NCBI RefSeq assembly: GCF_003254395.2 | Contig: NC_037648.1 | Location: 6,568,135 to 6,632,134 of the forward strand | DNA from: Apis mellifera | Taxonomy: Eukaryota > Arthropoda > Insecta > Hymenoptera > Apidae | Length of the DNA stretch: 64,000 nt | Reading direction: 5' to 3' | Shown: one piece after another, positions 13,403 through 27,200 of the stretch | Layout of the letters: the number at the start of each line of letters is the position of its first letter | Position numbering within the stretch: position 1 is the first letter of the stretch | Position numbers and translations under genes: made by a program | The notes under the pieces: generated by a model | The model's input: the letters and a program-made list of their open reading frames with translations, nothing else | What the model was told of the DNA's origin: nothing | Database searches by the model: none

Positions 13403-15247
13403 AATAATATATAAGAATATATATAAGAATATATATATATATACACATATATGTATCTATCTATATATATATATTATATATATATATATACGTGCAAATA
13501 TATATAAAGCATTAAAAAACAAATAAATAATATTTTTTAACTTATAATAGATTAATAAATATGAAAATAATAAAATATTCAACATTGATTAATTAAAAAT
13601 GCATTAAAAATATTAGTAAGGTTAAGAATCAATAATAAAGAATAAATTTAAATTAGAATACAAATGAAATTATTTATTTGCTACAAATACTCACTACAAA
13701 ATGAATAAATTCAAATAATGGAAATGATAAACGTATTTTCATCCAGTACATACAAATACGACTCCCAACTTCTAGCATGTTGCGCGGAATAATCAATTTT
13801 TGAAAATGATTTTTATATGTATCCCGAAATCATCAAATATCTAACCTGTACACACATACACATACTGACTATAATAAAAGCAAGGCATTCTGAACAAAAC
13901 ACTGTAATCGTACAACCGAAAAACACCAAGTGAATAATTCAATCGTCTATAATAGCAATGATACGATAAGTTTATAGATGGCACAATCAATAACATGTAC
14001 ATGTACTTTCTATTTTCAAAATAATTTATCACATTTACTTTTTTCAAAAAATAGAAAGAAATATTATGAAATGATAAATTTATTATACATTATATTTAAT
14101 GAATTGAAATAAATAAATTATATTTCTTATATATTTTTAGTATTTTTGTACTATACTGTACAATATATCTTTACAATATATTAAGTATATTACTAACAAT
14201 CTAGGGATATTACAAATCAAAATTATACACAATAATATGAAGATGATTCACGAATTCTATATTAATATATTTAATATAAAAATTATTTAAAAAAAAAAAA
14301 TAAATTTAATGCAAATATGAGAATTTTATTATTGAAAAATATTTTTGATTAAAAAATACATAGACACACATATAATATTTATGTTTAAATAGAGAAAATT
14401 TATAATTTTTTATAAATTGTTTAAAAAATTAATTTTATTTGTAATGATTAATATTATTTCATATTTCTTATAAAATTGTCATAAGCTCCAAAAATATACA
14501 ATACACAATTATTTTTATGTATATACATGCATGTATTCATTTTATGAGAAATTACTGCATAACTACATTATAAATAGTTTTTATATTTTAATTCACACAT
14601 TAATATTTTAAATTTTTTTTTAATTCTGAGTTAATTATAAAAAATATATCGATTTTATAATATGAATTAATTTAAATTTTAATTTGTAGATATTAATATT
14701 GTATAACGAGTATAAAATGAATGAAAATGATAAATCTTTTCTTTAAATTAATAATCACGTAAAAATGTAAAATATATCATTTAAAATTTTATATATTTGC
14801 AAAATTTTAATTATATAATACTTTCATATTTTTGAAAATTATATATTTGTATTTCTTAAAAAAATTTCCTAAAAAAATTTGATTTATGAAAGATAGAGTA
14901 TTTACAATTTATTATATGTATAAAAAAATATTATAATTCAAATCAATAGAATTTCGAAAAATATTAAAATTTAATATTGAAACTTTTATTATAAATATAT
15001 TATTAAATATATTAAGTCAAATATATAAGAGATCAGATTATATAGAAAACAATTGATTTTGAAATTTTAGTTTTCACATATTGTATTTTTGTATATTAAG
15101 ATATTATTTTGTAGTCAAACATAAAACTTATATTAGTATAAATATTTAAACAAATATTTACTAAACAATTCAAAGTTTATCATATTTTTTAATAAAATAC
15201 AATAACAAGAAAAAATGTGTATTTTTTTAGTTAAAATATTTATAAAA

Positions 15248-15281
<34 letters not shown>

Positions 15282-15341
15282 AAAATTTTAATTTCTAATT
15301 TTATTGTAACAATAAAGTATATAATGACATTACATATTGTA

Positions 15342-15403
<62 letters not shown>

Positions 15404-17059
15404 AAAATTATGATTGATTTTTATATTATTAGTATAACATGTACATGTATAGTTTATCATAATATTGTTGATTTCTTATCAATTATATTTAATAATAAAA
15501 TTATTATTTTTGATAGATAATCAATAATCAAATCATGAACATTTAACTTATTAAAAAAATTTATATTTTTTCAGTTCTTTAAATGCTCAAACTTTTTGAA
15601 TGTATTTTATTTTGAGTATACTTATATTTTTATTATAAAATCAAATTTTATTATAATTTATATTTAATAAAATTATATATCTGTTACATAATTCGAATTT
15701 TATTATTTTATTCTATTTAACTGTTTATTTCATTGCATTATCATTATGTATATTTTTAAACCACAATGCTTTTACATTATTATATATGATAAAAAATTAT
15801 CACAATAAAAATAATGTCATATATTTTTGGAGATTAATTTTCAGAGTCTAAAATTATTTTTTACAAGTATATTTCAGATATAAAAGTATTATAAAGCTAT
15901 TTATTTAATAAACCTTAATTTTGAATATAGATAAGTCTATATTAAGTCACTAAAATAAATTAATAATATATGTGCGTCTGTTAAATTATACATTTATTTA
16001 TGTAATTTTTATGATTTTATAAAATGTTTTGAATAGTATGACACAGAGGATCTTTATCATATTATAAATATATGTTAGAAAATTTTGTATAAATTTAACG
16101 TACAATATAATTCTATATAATATTTATTTTTATATTAAATTATTTATTATTTTTTGTTTCTCTTAAATTATAATTTATAATTTTTAATATACAGATATAT
16201 TACATAAATTTTTGAATAATAATATTTTTTATTCTAACTATATGAAAACAATTAATTACTTTTGAATTACACATAATTATATATTTTCTATACATAGAAT
16301 TTAGAATAAAGTTTCTATTCATCAATATATTAATCAGAATAAAGTTATTGAATTTTTATTTTATTTTACTTAAATAAAACATATTATGTTGCTGATGGTT
16401 TTTTTTATTCCTAATATATTATATTATATAAAAAGATCCTTTATGCAAATTATTTTTAAAATCATATTTTATTTTATATATTTATTATCTTTTGCCTTGT
16501 ACTTTTGATAAATAGAGAAGGATATTAAAAATAAAATAAATTTAAATATATTTTTAATATTTTAGAAATATTACTAAAATTAATTTTTAAAATAAATTTA
16601 TATGATGTTAAAAATTGTTTTTGATGATCAAAATTGTAAATATATAGCACATTTTTGTAAAAATATTAACATTTCATATAATTATTTAATGATATATTAT
16701 CATTAATTTTTATAATTTTTTAATATTTTCGAAAGACATGGCACTATATACATATATATCAATTATATTATCATTATCAATTATATTTAAAATAAGATTT
16801 AATAGTTTTGATGATGATTTCAATCATGGTCGAAGTTCAATTATTGATATTTAAAAAATAAATAGGAACATAATTTAAATAAATCATACATTTTAAAGTA
16901 ATATCATAAATCATGATTACAAATAACCAAATTTGTTTTACAATAGCATATTTATACTAGTTTTAAATAAAATTATGGCATATATATTGTATATTAATGA
17001 GATATTAAATAAATTTTAAATTATTTTAATTTATTATTTTTATATAAAATCTCTTTCTT

Positions 17060-17093
<34 letters not shown>

Positions 17094-18106
17094 TATCTAG
17101 TATCTCATTTCATATGCATTATCTCTCAAATTATAAAAATATCAAAAAATGTTTAAGATGAAATTTATATTGTTTCGAAAGAAATTTTGATCTCAAATCT
17201 TTTTTAAATGAATACGCTTTCGAAATTTCAAGTTGATCTTTATTTTTTTAAATGAAATTATATAATTTTTAATGCATTTTAATTGATGCATTTCATTAAC
17301 ATTATCTTTAAAAAAGTATTAATTCATATATTTCGAAAAATCAAATTAGTTTAGAAAATATTTTAACTTAAATTTTGTAAAAATATATTATATTAATATA
17401 TTATATTAATGAAAAACAAGAAACATTTAAATGATATTTATCTTTTTTTTTTGTTTTCGTTTGTGCTTTTTTTATATCTTTCTTACATTTTTATTTATCT
17501 TTCATATATATGGATTAGTACTTTTTTTTACAGAATTTTTTTTATATAGATGTATATCATTATCAATAAATGAATTAATAATTATATATTATAAAAAAAC
17601 AAAAGCCATCTTAAAATTTCAGAAGCAAATTACTTTTAGAAAGAAGATTTATAATTATAAATATTTTGTTTCCCTCAAAACAATTATTTTATTTCAAATA
17701 TTTTTTAAAATAACTAATAATTTGGGAGATAATTAAATTTGAAAATTGAAATGGATACTCTATATACCAATATCTTGAAAAATTTTAAAAATATGAATGT
17801 TTAAAAAGTTATATATTCATACTACTATGTATTGCAAATTTAGATTAGAAATTGTTTTCCAATATGTTTAATAAATATATCAATTTATCCCTGAATAAAA
17901 TTTTTTGAACAATAATTTTATTAGATAGCAATTTATTTAATTATTTTTCTTTTTAAATAGTGCATAACGAAAAAAATAAAAAAATAAATAAAAAATATTA
18001 TAAGATGAATATTTTTCTCATTTCAGTGTCAAACAATTTTAAATAATTATGTTCAGAGATTAAATATATAATGAGAATATTTGTTTATAATTAGTTTTTC
18101 TTATTA
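11135..18106. other. 7-kb AT-rich intergenic region
   Basis: This region lies between the RBBP6 start codon and the DCUN1D3 stop codon. It holds TA runs near 12938-12964, 13364-13394 and 15344-15399, a TG run at 15251-15279 and a poly-T run near 17066-17092. A less AT-rich patch at about 13730-13960 could contain a noncoding first exon of RBBP6: on the minus strand it ends GTGTACAG followed by GTTAGA, a possible donor, and a possible acceptor (TTTCTAG) lies just upstream of the RBBP6 ATG near 11152. No coding gene was recognised. Confidence 0.5.
15251..15399. repeat. TG run and paired TA microsatellites
   Basis: A TG dinucleotide run (15251-15279) is followed 60 bases later by two TA runs separated by a TGTG interruption (about 15343-15399). 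This is noncoding low-complexity sequence; the ORF across it encodes only tandem Ile-Tyr and Thr-His. Confidence 0.85.
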
Positions 18107-19949
18107 TTAATTATCAATAGAAGCATCCTTCATATCATCTTTACTGATATTTTGATTCATTTGATCATTTTCATATTCCACAAAATCATCAAATAAACTT
18201 GGCCATGCTTCTGCATCATCATAAATGCTAAGATCATTGCCAATACTTTCAGCAAAATTTAAAAACATATTCCATGTATCTCTAGGTATGCCTCGAACAT
18301 GATGACACTCAAGAAATTTAAGCCATTTTGACAAAAGAGGTGGTTCACGTATTGTAAAAACAAGTTTCCATAAAACAATTGCCATATCAGCTGGTAATAT
18401 TCTCTGACCAGAATTAACATCTAAACCAAATCGGAATGTAAATCGATAGAGATCTTTAAATAAATCATTGTTTACAGTTAATTCTTGAACAATTTCAGGT
18501 AATCTTGCTTGTATACCACGTATACTGTCTACTTTCATCATTTTCAAACCTGTTACAAATTCTTGACGTGTAAATTGGCACATCTGTTTAGCATTCAATT
18601 TCCAAGCAAGAACAAGTACTTTAAATTCATCTGGTGACAATTGTAAATCATTACAAAATCTTTCTATACCATCAGCTAAAATTACATCTTCATGCGAATC
18701 CTATAAATAAAAATAATAATAGATATCAATAAAAAAAATATTTAAAATATATAAAAAAAAAAAAATTATTTTTAAATATGAATTAAATTCCAATTATGTT
18801 TAAATAAAAAAAATTAAATATAATATAAAATATAATAATAACAATTAAATGTAACATTTTTTGAAATGTTAATGTTATATATAATTCATATATGATTAGT
18901 ATAATATAATAAATTAATATAATTAAGTTAATAAAAATTTATACAAATTCTTTTATTTAAAGAAAATACTTTGAAAAAATGAATGTAATACAATACAGAT
19001 ATAGATTAATAAATAAAATAAAAAATTTTTATTTTTAATAAAATAAAAAAGAAAAAAATTTTTTTAAATTTTTAAAATTTTACCTTATATTGATCAAATA
19101 AAGTATTTAACTTGTTTTCTGATGGTTCTTTCTGTTGTTTTGATTCAGTAGTTGTATTAAGACCAGATGATGTTCCAGATTTACCCAATGGTGATAATCT
19201 TGCATAAAACCCTCTTGACGAACGCAAATTATTTTGTACAGTAGGCATAGATCCACAATTATCAGATCCTACATTGTTAAATGTTGATAGTGTAGTTACT
19301 GATTTTCTGTTTCCATTTATATGTGTTTCAGGCACTAAAGACCCAGTTTGTTGGCAAGAATTTAAGAATGAACCTCTCAGTTCCATTGTTTCTAAAATTG
19401 TTATGTATGTATATAAATATTAAATATATAATTAAATATAGACACACATATATATATATATATAAAATTAAATAAATAATTATATATACATTTATAAAAA
19501 ATATATATTTAATAATAATATATAAATTAAATTATTAAATATAATTATTAATAAATAAATTATTAATATATAATAATATAACATATAAATTAAATATTAA
19601 TAATAAATAAATACAATGATAAAATTTTATTAACTTTTATTAATTATATATAATAAAAAATAATAAAAATAAAAAAATCATATTTCTATATGTATCAATA
19701 ATATATAATATCCATAATATTGATAAATATTGATATGTATGTACACATTTCAATTAAGATTATTAATAAACTTTATATAATCATAATTAATAGATATTAA
19801 ATAAAATAATAAGAAATAATACAATTATGTAAAATAAAAAAATAAATAATAATCAATAAAATCATACCGTCCTTATAATCAAATGATGAAGATCTAGTGG
19901 CAGTGGCTGGTGGAAGAGACACCTTAAAGCACGAGAAACAGTTTCCCAT
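18107..19949 (-). CDS. DCUN1D3: DCN1-like protein 3, cullin neddylation co-E3
   Basis: Three coding exons on the minus strand: 19949-19868, 19391-19084 and 18700-18107, giving about 327 residues. The start is fixed by an N-terminus reading MGNCFSCFKVSLPPATATRS, the Gly2/Cys-rich myristoylation-type leader typical of DCUN1D3, so the methionine at 19386 is internal. A low-complexity linker follows, then the PONY/DCUN1 domain (about residues 130-320) with SPDEFKVLVLAWKL, FTRQEFVTG and the WPSLFDDFVEY patch that contacts cullin. The family promotes NEDD8 transfer from UBC12 to cullins; DCUN1D3 is membrane-anchored through its lipidated N-terminus. No UBA domain is seen, as expected for this paralogue. 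Two upstream ORFs precede the start (see separate entries). Confidence 0.95.
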
Positions 19950-19993
19950 TGATGCTGTCCGTATTTAATGTTAAAGACAATTATTCCATACAT
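19377..19993 (-). other. Upstream ORF 2 overlapping the DCUN1D3 start
   Basis: The ATG at 19993 shares its A with the last base of the uORF1 stop codon (TGATG). The frame runs through the rest of the leader, across the DCUN1D3 ATG at 19949 in a different frame, to the end of that exon (42 codons), then through the same splice junction for four more codons to TGA at 19379-19377. Total 46 codons, starting MYGIIVFNIKYGQHQWETVS. It therefore overlaps the first 30 or so codons of the main protein. Confidence 0.5.
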
Positions 19994-20443
19994 CAGTAAT
20001 TCAGTCTTACATTGGCAGTCTTGATCGAAAGCTAAATATTATGAGTCAATATAATAAATATATAATAAAATAAATAAATATATTATAAATATTCGTATGT
20101 TTCTAATATATAATTTATTAAAAATTTTAAATATTATATAAAAATTATAAAAAATAATATTATATAAATATTATTATATTAATATTATAATAATACTATA
20201 AAAAAATTGTATTGACTATATAATATATAATGTGTAATATAATTATATTATTGAAAGTATAATTTACATATATAATAATATATAATAATGTTATATAATA
20301 ATAGCAATATTACTATGATAAAAAAAATAAAATATATTAGAAAAATTCTTTACCTTATTATTAAAGCGGATTTTTGGTCTACCTGGGTCACAATAACCCC
20401 AGTAAAGACCCCCCGCAAAATATCTCGTTTTGCCTTCATTCAT
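19993..20443 (-). other. Upstream ORF 1 in DCUN1D3 leader (42 codons)
   Basis: A likely leader exon ends at 20354 with AATAAG then GTAAAG; it holds an ATG at 20443 followed by 30 open codons beginning MNEGKTRYFAGGLYWGYCDP. Joined to the next exon (acceptor TTTAG, exon start 20031) the frame continues 12 codons and stops at TGA 19995-19993. This exon is about 45 percent G+C in a region that is otherwise nearly pure A/T, and its predicted peptide is rich in Gly, Tyr and Trp, which is unlike random AT-rich ORFs. Splicing is inferred from site consensus only. The start context is weak. Confidence 0.5.
20376..20410 (-). promoter_or_regulatory. Predicted leader hairpin
   Basis: Inside uORF1 the transcript could fold as GGTCT...AGACC enclosing CTGGG...CCCAG, a 10-pair stem with a small internal loop and a terminal loop of about 10 nt. 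The stem is GC-rich in an AT-rich leader. Whether it forms or regulates translation is unknown; it may be incidental to coding constraint in uORF1. Confidence 0.35.
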
Positions 20444-23400
20444 TAAATTCTCACAAAGTATTTATATTGTAATGTATCACAAGTGAAATTAATAAAATAT
20501 TTCAATGTCAATCTTTTTGAATATTTCTTTTACATGACTTTTCTTTTTTGACTTTATATTTGACTAATATACTGTCATTTATATCGACGTAACCTCATTA
20601 AATAATATAATGACAGTATCATTTCATACATGAAATGTATATTTCCGCCAATTTAATTTGTATTATATATTGACGAAATCTATATATAAAATCACCAAAA
20701 CAAAGATAATCTTTATACTTTAACACATAATAAAAAAGTTCCTTTAAAATGAAGCAGGAACGAAGTCTTTTTCATAAATTCAGTGTTGATATTTTATAAA
20801 AATAATAATCACTAGAAAAGACTATTAATGTTATTCAATAAAATGAGTCAGAGAAAATAAACAAATTAAATTATTTGATAGGTATTCTGATTTTAAATAT
20901 TAGTTGGTGAATTATCAATACTAAGAATTCAAGATCAGTATTATATTGTATAAAATATGTGAAAATGATATTACAAATATCAATTATTGCTGTATCAATT
21001 GTTTATTTTTAAATCAATTTTATTTATATTTATAAACTTTTATTTCAAAATTATATATAAAATTAAATAATTTAACATTTTAATTTAGATTTTTTTGTAA
21101 TATCTTTTTTTATTACTATTTAATAATAATAATACATGAATTAATAAATATATATATAATTATTATATTATTATGTGAATTTTTCATAAAAATAAAATGT
21201 TTTTTAGTGGTTTTAAATAAATTTCAAAATATTATAAATTAAATAATTTGATTTATTTAACAAATAAAATTTAACAAATAATTTTATAATAATTTTATAA
21301 TTTTATAATTTATATTAATTTTATAGCAATTTTATAATAAATCAAACTATATAATAATAAATAAATTTATTGAATTTCTAATAAACTTTATTTAATATTA
21401 TATAATATTATAATATTATATAATATTATTTTTATAAAATATTCTTATTTCTTTGAAAAATTAATATAGAATGTATAAAATTAAAAATAAATAAATATTT
21501 TTATAATCCTAATTAATACATTTTTTATTACTAATTTAATTTTATTAAATAATCATATCATAACATATAAATAACAATATTTTATGGAAAACAAATGAAT
21601 TACAATTAAAAGTTCAAAAACTAATAAATTTGTAATCACATTTATAACATATTAAAACGAATATATTATATACATGATACGTATTCATTTAAGAATTTTT
21701 AATTCAAAATGAGTTGTAAAGTATTGAAATATTCTACTTGCATGATATAATTTATAATTGAAATAAATATACAAAATATTAATATATTTGTGAAATATTT
21801 TTGAAGAATCGATTCTAGAAATCAAAACAAAGATAAAAATTAATATAAAATATATAAAAATAGTGATTATTAATATTCATTAAATTATAAGCAATTTAAA
21901 TTTGTATTAAATAAAACAAAATAAAAATAAAGCGAGATAATGCTATGACAAAGATAATAATATTTCACTCTATCTTGTTTTGTTTAACATAAGTTTTAAT
22001 TATTTATAACTTAATAAATAAATCTTAATATTTATATTTATACATAAATCTTAATATATACCAATTTTTGAAATAAAATTTATATTATTTTATATTATAT
22101 ATATTAATTTAATTTATTAATTTATTATATTAATATAATTTATGTTATATTATTCTTTTCAACTCTATAATCGATTGTTTAAAAATATGCCATAAATATA
22201 TATTATTATATAATTAACTAAGAATACCTCGTATAATAAAGAAAAAATATTTTGAATTAATTGTGTAAATAATTTGAATTTGACATATATAGTACTTTTA
22301 TAATTTAAAAATTCAATATTCATATAACTCGCAACAAAAATCCCTAAAATTTCTTAACATTATAAATATATAACTTTCAATTCCTACAATTGAAAAAATC
22401 ATTTTCAGTCATAAATTTTACACGTCAAAATTTATAAGAATATATACATATAAATTATACATTATTATTTCACATATTATACACAATATTATGTATTTAC
22501 ACAATGTAATTATAAAAATATTTGTCTATTAAATTCATTTATGTTTATATAAATAAATATATTACATATTTTTTTTCTTATTTTTTTTAATTAATTTCTT
22601 AAAACTTAGTTTAGAAATAAAATTAAAAATAAAAATTTTATGCAAGTAATAATAGATTTCTTAATTTCTGCATTATTTGTAAGTCATCTATAGTACATAT
22701 AATAAATTATAATATATACAGTAAAATTAATTATAGTATATATTTAATAATATTTTTATAATAAAAATTAATTTAAAAGTGAAAATATTTATTTTAAAAA
22801 GATTCAAAATTGTTAAAAATTATGTAAATATATAAATCATTTCATTTAAATATAATAAAGTTTCCAATTAAAAATAAGATAATAAATATTTATTTTAAAA
22901 AAATATTTTATTACAAATTAAAAATAATTTATTATAAAAAAATAGCATTAATTAATAACTATATATAATAGTTAATTATATATAATATATATATATATAT
23001 TTATATAGAATAAATTAACTTTTTTTATTTAATAATTATTTAATAAATTATTTAATAATCAATATTATAAAATTATTAAATTATTAGAATAATACATGTA
23101 AATATAGAATAATATTTAAAAATACAAATTTAAATATTTAATACAATATTTAAAATATTTTATTTTTAACTTATATAATTTTTTTTTAACATAAAATATA
23201 ATAATAATAGTAAATTAAATGAATATAATTTGATTAAAAAAATTTTAAATACTTCATAAAAAATAATTTTAGAAAAATAAGCTTCGAAAAATATCAAAAA
23301 GTTATCGGATGAATACAGTATGCTACCCCCTCTATTGAAAAATGGCTCATTTCCCCTGCAGCGAATTTCTGCAGGAGTAAATACATGATGCTATTATCCC

Positions 23401-24248
23401 TACTACTACTGCTACATTAGTGCAGAGGTATATCACGTGACCAAGCTTTTGCCAAAGCTAAGCGTCATATCGTGGTGAGAAGTAATGCAAGTAATGCAAG
23501 TAAGTAATGCATAGATGTTTACGATTGTAAGTAAAAGATAACATTATATTATATTATATTGTATAATATTTAATATAAAATTTTAATAAAAATTTTTATT
23601 AAACATAACATTCAAAAAGACAAGATAAATAATCAATTTTAAAGTGTAGTTTTTTTATTATTTAAAATTATATATAACTTCTAAAATACATAAAATATAT
23701 TATATATAATTTCTAAAATACATTTCTAAAATAATTTTTTTATTATATTTTATTATATTTTAATGAAATTAAAAATATATTAAAAATAACTTGAAATTAA
23801 AAAAATTAAATAAATATATTTATTATATTTTAATGAAATTGAAATTATATTAAAAAAAAATTTGAAATTAAAAAAATTAAATAATTTTTTAATTTTAACT
23901 TCTATAAATTTTTAATATACGATTGTCAATTTTTAATGGTAAATAAATGAATACTTATAATTGCTTTTGAAATTTAATTAATGGTAACCAATTATATTAT
24001 TATTATTATAAAAAATTATAAAAAAAATTTTTTTTTAATAATAAATAAAATAAAATTTAATTATCACTTTATTTTTCTATAAAAATTATTTTTTATAAAA
24101 AATTTTTTTTATTAAAAAAAAAATTTATAATGAATAAATATATTTTTCTTTCAAATATGAATTATAAGTATATGTTATAGGTAAATATATTAAAATATAT
24201 AAATATTAATATAGGTAAAACATAATTTAGTGAATTTATTAATGAAAA
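20444..24248. other. Divergent intergenic region, DCUN1D3 and ASCC3
   Basis: Shared upstream region of two divergent genes. A short inverted repeat (ATACTGTCATT and its complement) lies at 20569-20619. A richer patch at about 23290-23500 contains CTGCAG inverted repeats, CACGTG near 23434 and GCAAGTAAGT near 23499, a plausible first-exon donor for ASCC3. A plausible acceptor (ATAATTTAG) lies about 20 bases before the ASCC3 ATG. The remaining sequence is AT-rich without recognisable coding exons. Confidence 0.5.
23290..23505 (+). promoter_or_regulatory. Probable ASCC3 promoter and noncoding first exon
   Basis: A 200-base patch much richer in G+C than its surroundings, between divergent genes and about 750 bases upstream of the ASCC3 start codon. 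It contains an E-box TATCACGTGACC near 23431 and ends with tandem AAGTAATGC units containing a GTAAGT donor. With the acceptor just upstream of the ATG it would give a spliced 5' UTR. This is inference from composition and splice signals; no transcription start was determined. Confidence 0.45.
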
Positions 24249-27200
24249 ATGCCAGAATTACCTCGAATTACAAGATCGTTACGAATGTTCACGAATCTTG
24301 GACGTATAAAAAGTACAAAGGAACTAGAACCAAATGATTTATTTAGAAAAGAAAAAGAGCAACGTAGCAAATCTAAAAGGTATAAATTTAAAATTTTTTT
24401 TTTTATGAAGCAAAAATATTTTTTCTAATTATAGAATAACAATTTTTTAATCTATTTTATATTTTGTAATTATTAAATTATTCATAATATATTGCATTTA
24501 ATCTATTTATTTATTTATAATTTATTATAATATCATTTATTATAATATTGTACATATACATATTGTAATATACATTTATGTATTACATACATATTGTGTA
24601 TGTTTATATATATTATATAATTTGTATATTATATACATTGCAGTGAATTCAATTGGCAAGATTTATGTAAACATGTATCTAAAAATGTTTTATTTCATCT
24701 TAATAAACTACGCCAAATTGCTACAGAAGCACTTGGTATGTAATAATTTTAGATTATAAAATGAATTTTTAATCTAGATATTTATTTTTATTATTTTAGG
24801 GGAATGTTCTTTTGAACTTATAAATGAATTTTTAATGTTTACTTTACAATTATTAATTGATGACAAGTTGTTAACTCAAATAAAATTTAAAATTTTAAAA
24901 GAAAAAGCAGGAAATTTAAAATTCCATGATGCTAACCACATGATGAAGGTAATTTTATTTTACTATAATTATATAGTAAAATAATTTTATTTTATTATAC
25001 AATAAAATTCATGTAATTTTAATATAATTTTGTTAATAATTTTGAGAAAAAATTAATGAATGTTAAAAAATAAGTATTTTTCAATTATATATTTATTATA
25101 TCTTTATTGGTTCATATACAATATACATATATTACTTATGCAAATTATTATTGTTCTTAGAGATATTTCTATTGATATATTGAAAAACTGAACATGTTTG
25201 AAAAGTTTTAATATTTGAAATGTTTGAATGATATATGAAGAATAAGAACTTTTTGAGTAACAATTATTATTGAGCATTAAATTGTTTATATTAATACAAT
25301 ATAGGAAGTTTCAAAACTATGAATGTAAATTCAAGTCATAAGAATGGAATTAATTGAAAAATGAAGTTTTCATAAATTCAAATCAATGAATTGTAGTTTG
25401 TAAGTTTTTTATTTACGTATTTTACAAACATTCATATTTAAGAAATAATATTTTGATATATTGATAGTAATTTATATTTTATTAATGTCTTTATATATTA
25501 TTTTAAATTATAAAAGTTCTTTTTAAAAATATCTTTTATATATATTTTATATATATTATATATATTATATCTTTTATATAATATATTGTAAATTTTTTAA
25601 ATATTTAAATTTTTTTAAATAAATTTTTTAAATATTTTATAAATTATATTATTTTTCCAAAAACAAAATTTTATTTATTATTCAAATAATTTTTCAAAAA
25701 ATAATATTATTTTAAATAATACAAAAGTCTACTAAAAATTATTTCTAAATTAAATTAGATTTTTTTAAATAATTTTTGTAAAAAACTATTTTTTTTATAG
25801 ATAATTACAGAAATTCGAGAAAAATTAAACGAAGAAACTTTAATACTTATAAAAAACGGAAAAGAAAATATTAAAGTATTGGAAAATGGCTTATTTGATC
25901 CAAAATTTGAATATAAATCTGCAAGAGTATTATGGCCTGATACTAATACACTTCGTAGTATGTCTGTGGGCAACATTAATCAAAGTACAGATAATTTCTC
26001 AATGAAATATAAAAATGAAGCTACAAAATTATTTAAAACAGAAGTTTGTATTAAATTTATTTATATTAATTTTTATTTTTAAAAATAATTTAAATTATTT
26101 TCATATTTTTATTTTAGTTTGACAAGACAGCATATAAGGAAAACTTGAAATCATATCATACAAAGAATTTTGCAGATATATCTTTAGAAAAATTTGAGAA
26201 GATCATAATTACTAAATTAGGTTCTAAAAATTCAGAGAACGAATTAGTTGATTTATTAGGTTGTGAATCTATAGAATTTATTCAATATATTGTTCAACAT
26301 CAGAAAAGTATTATAACTTTAAGTTCTACTCCAAAAATACAAAAAAAATGTAATATTCAAGGACCTGTGATCAGTGGCCAAGTAACAGTTCAATCTGAGA
26401 AAGAAAAACAATTACAAAAACAAATACGGAAACACGAAAAAAAATTAAATAAAACGAGTAAACGAGAAGGAAAGGGAGAGTTGGAAGAAAATGGCTTTGA
26501 ACCATTAGAATTGACTTTAAAAAAAAATGAAGCATTAATAGAAATGCACACACCTATATTTAAAAAAAGTATTAATACAGATCGAGAAAAATTTCCTTTT
26601 GTGTTTGATGCTAATATGAACAGTAGAAATACAACTGGTTATGTATCAAAACAAAAAATAATGTTACCGCAAAATGTTATAAGGAAAGATACAGAAACAT
26701 TTGAAGAAATTTTTATACCTATTCCAGAATCTCAACCACTTGATGTAGATTATAAACCTATTATGGTATCTTCATTGGATGATATTGGACAAATGGCTTT
26801 TAATGGCATTGAATCATTAAATCGAATACAAAGTATTGTGTTCGATGTAGCATATCATACTAATGAGAATTTATTAATTTGTGCTCCAACAGGAGCTGGA
26901 AAGACTAATGTTGCTATGTTAACTATAGTACATCAATTAAAGCAACATATTGAATATGGTCAATTAATGAAAAATCAGTTCAAAATAATTTATGTAACTC
27001 CAATGAAAGCTTTAGCAGCTGAAATGACAGCAAATTTTAGCAAAAAACTTCATTGTCTTGGTATATCTGTTCGCGAGTTAACTGGAGATATGCAATTAAC
27101 CAAATCGGAAATTCAACAAACACAGATGATTGTTACCACACCAGAAAAGTGGGATGTTGTTACTAGAAAAGGTACTGGAGATATTTCTCTCACAAGTATT

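Noticed and set aside
15248..15460. Minus-strand ORF with Thr-His and Ile-Tyr repeats
   Set aside because: Translation of TG and TA microsatellites.
17431..17736. Plus-strand 101-codon ORF rich in Phe and Ile
   Set aside because: AT-rich composition alone explains it; no motif, no splice context and no higher-GC codons as in the real exons nearby.
19072..19386. DCUN1D3 starting at the methionine at 19386
   Set aside because: An upstream exon supplies an in-phase MGNC leader typical of the family, so this methionine is internal.
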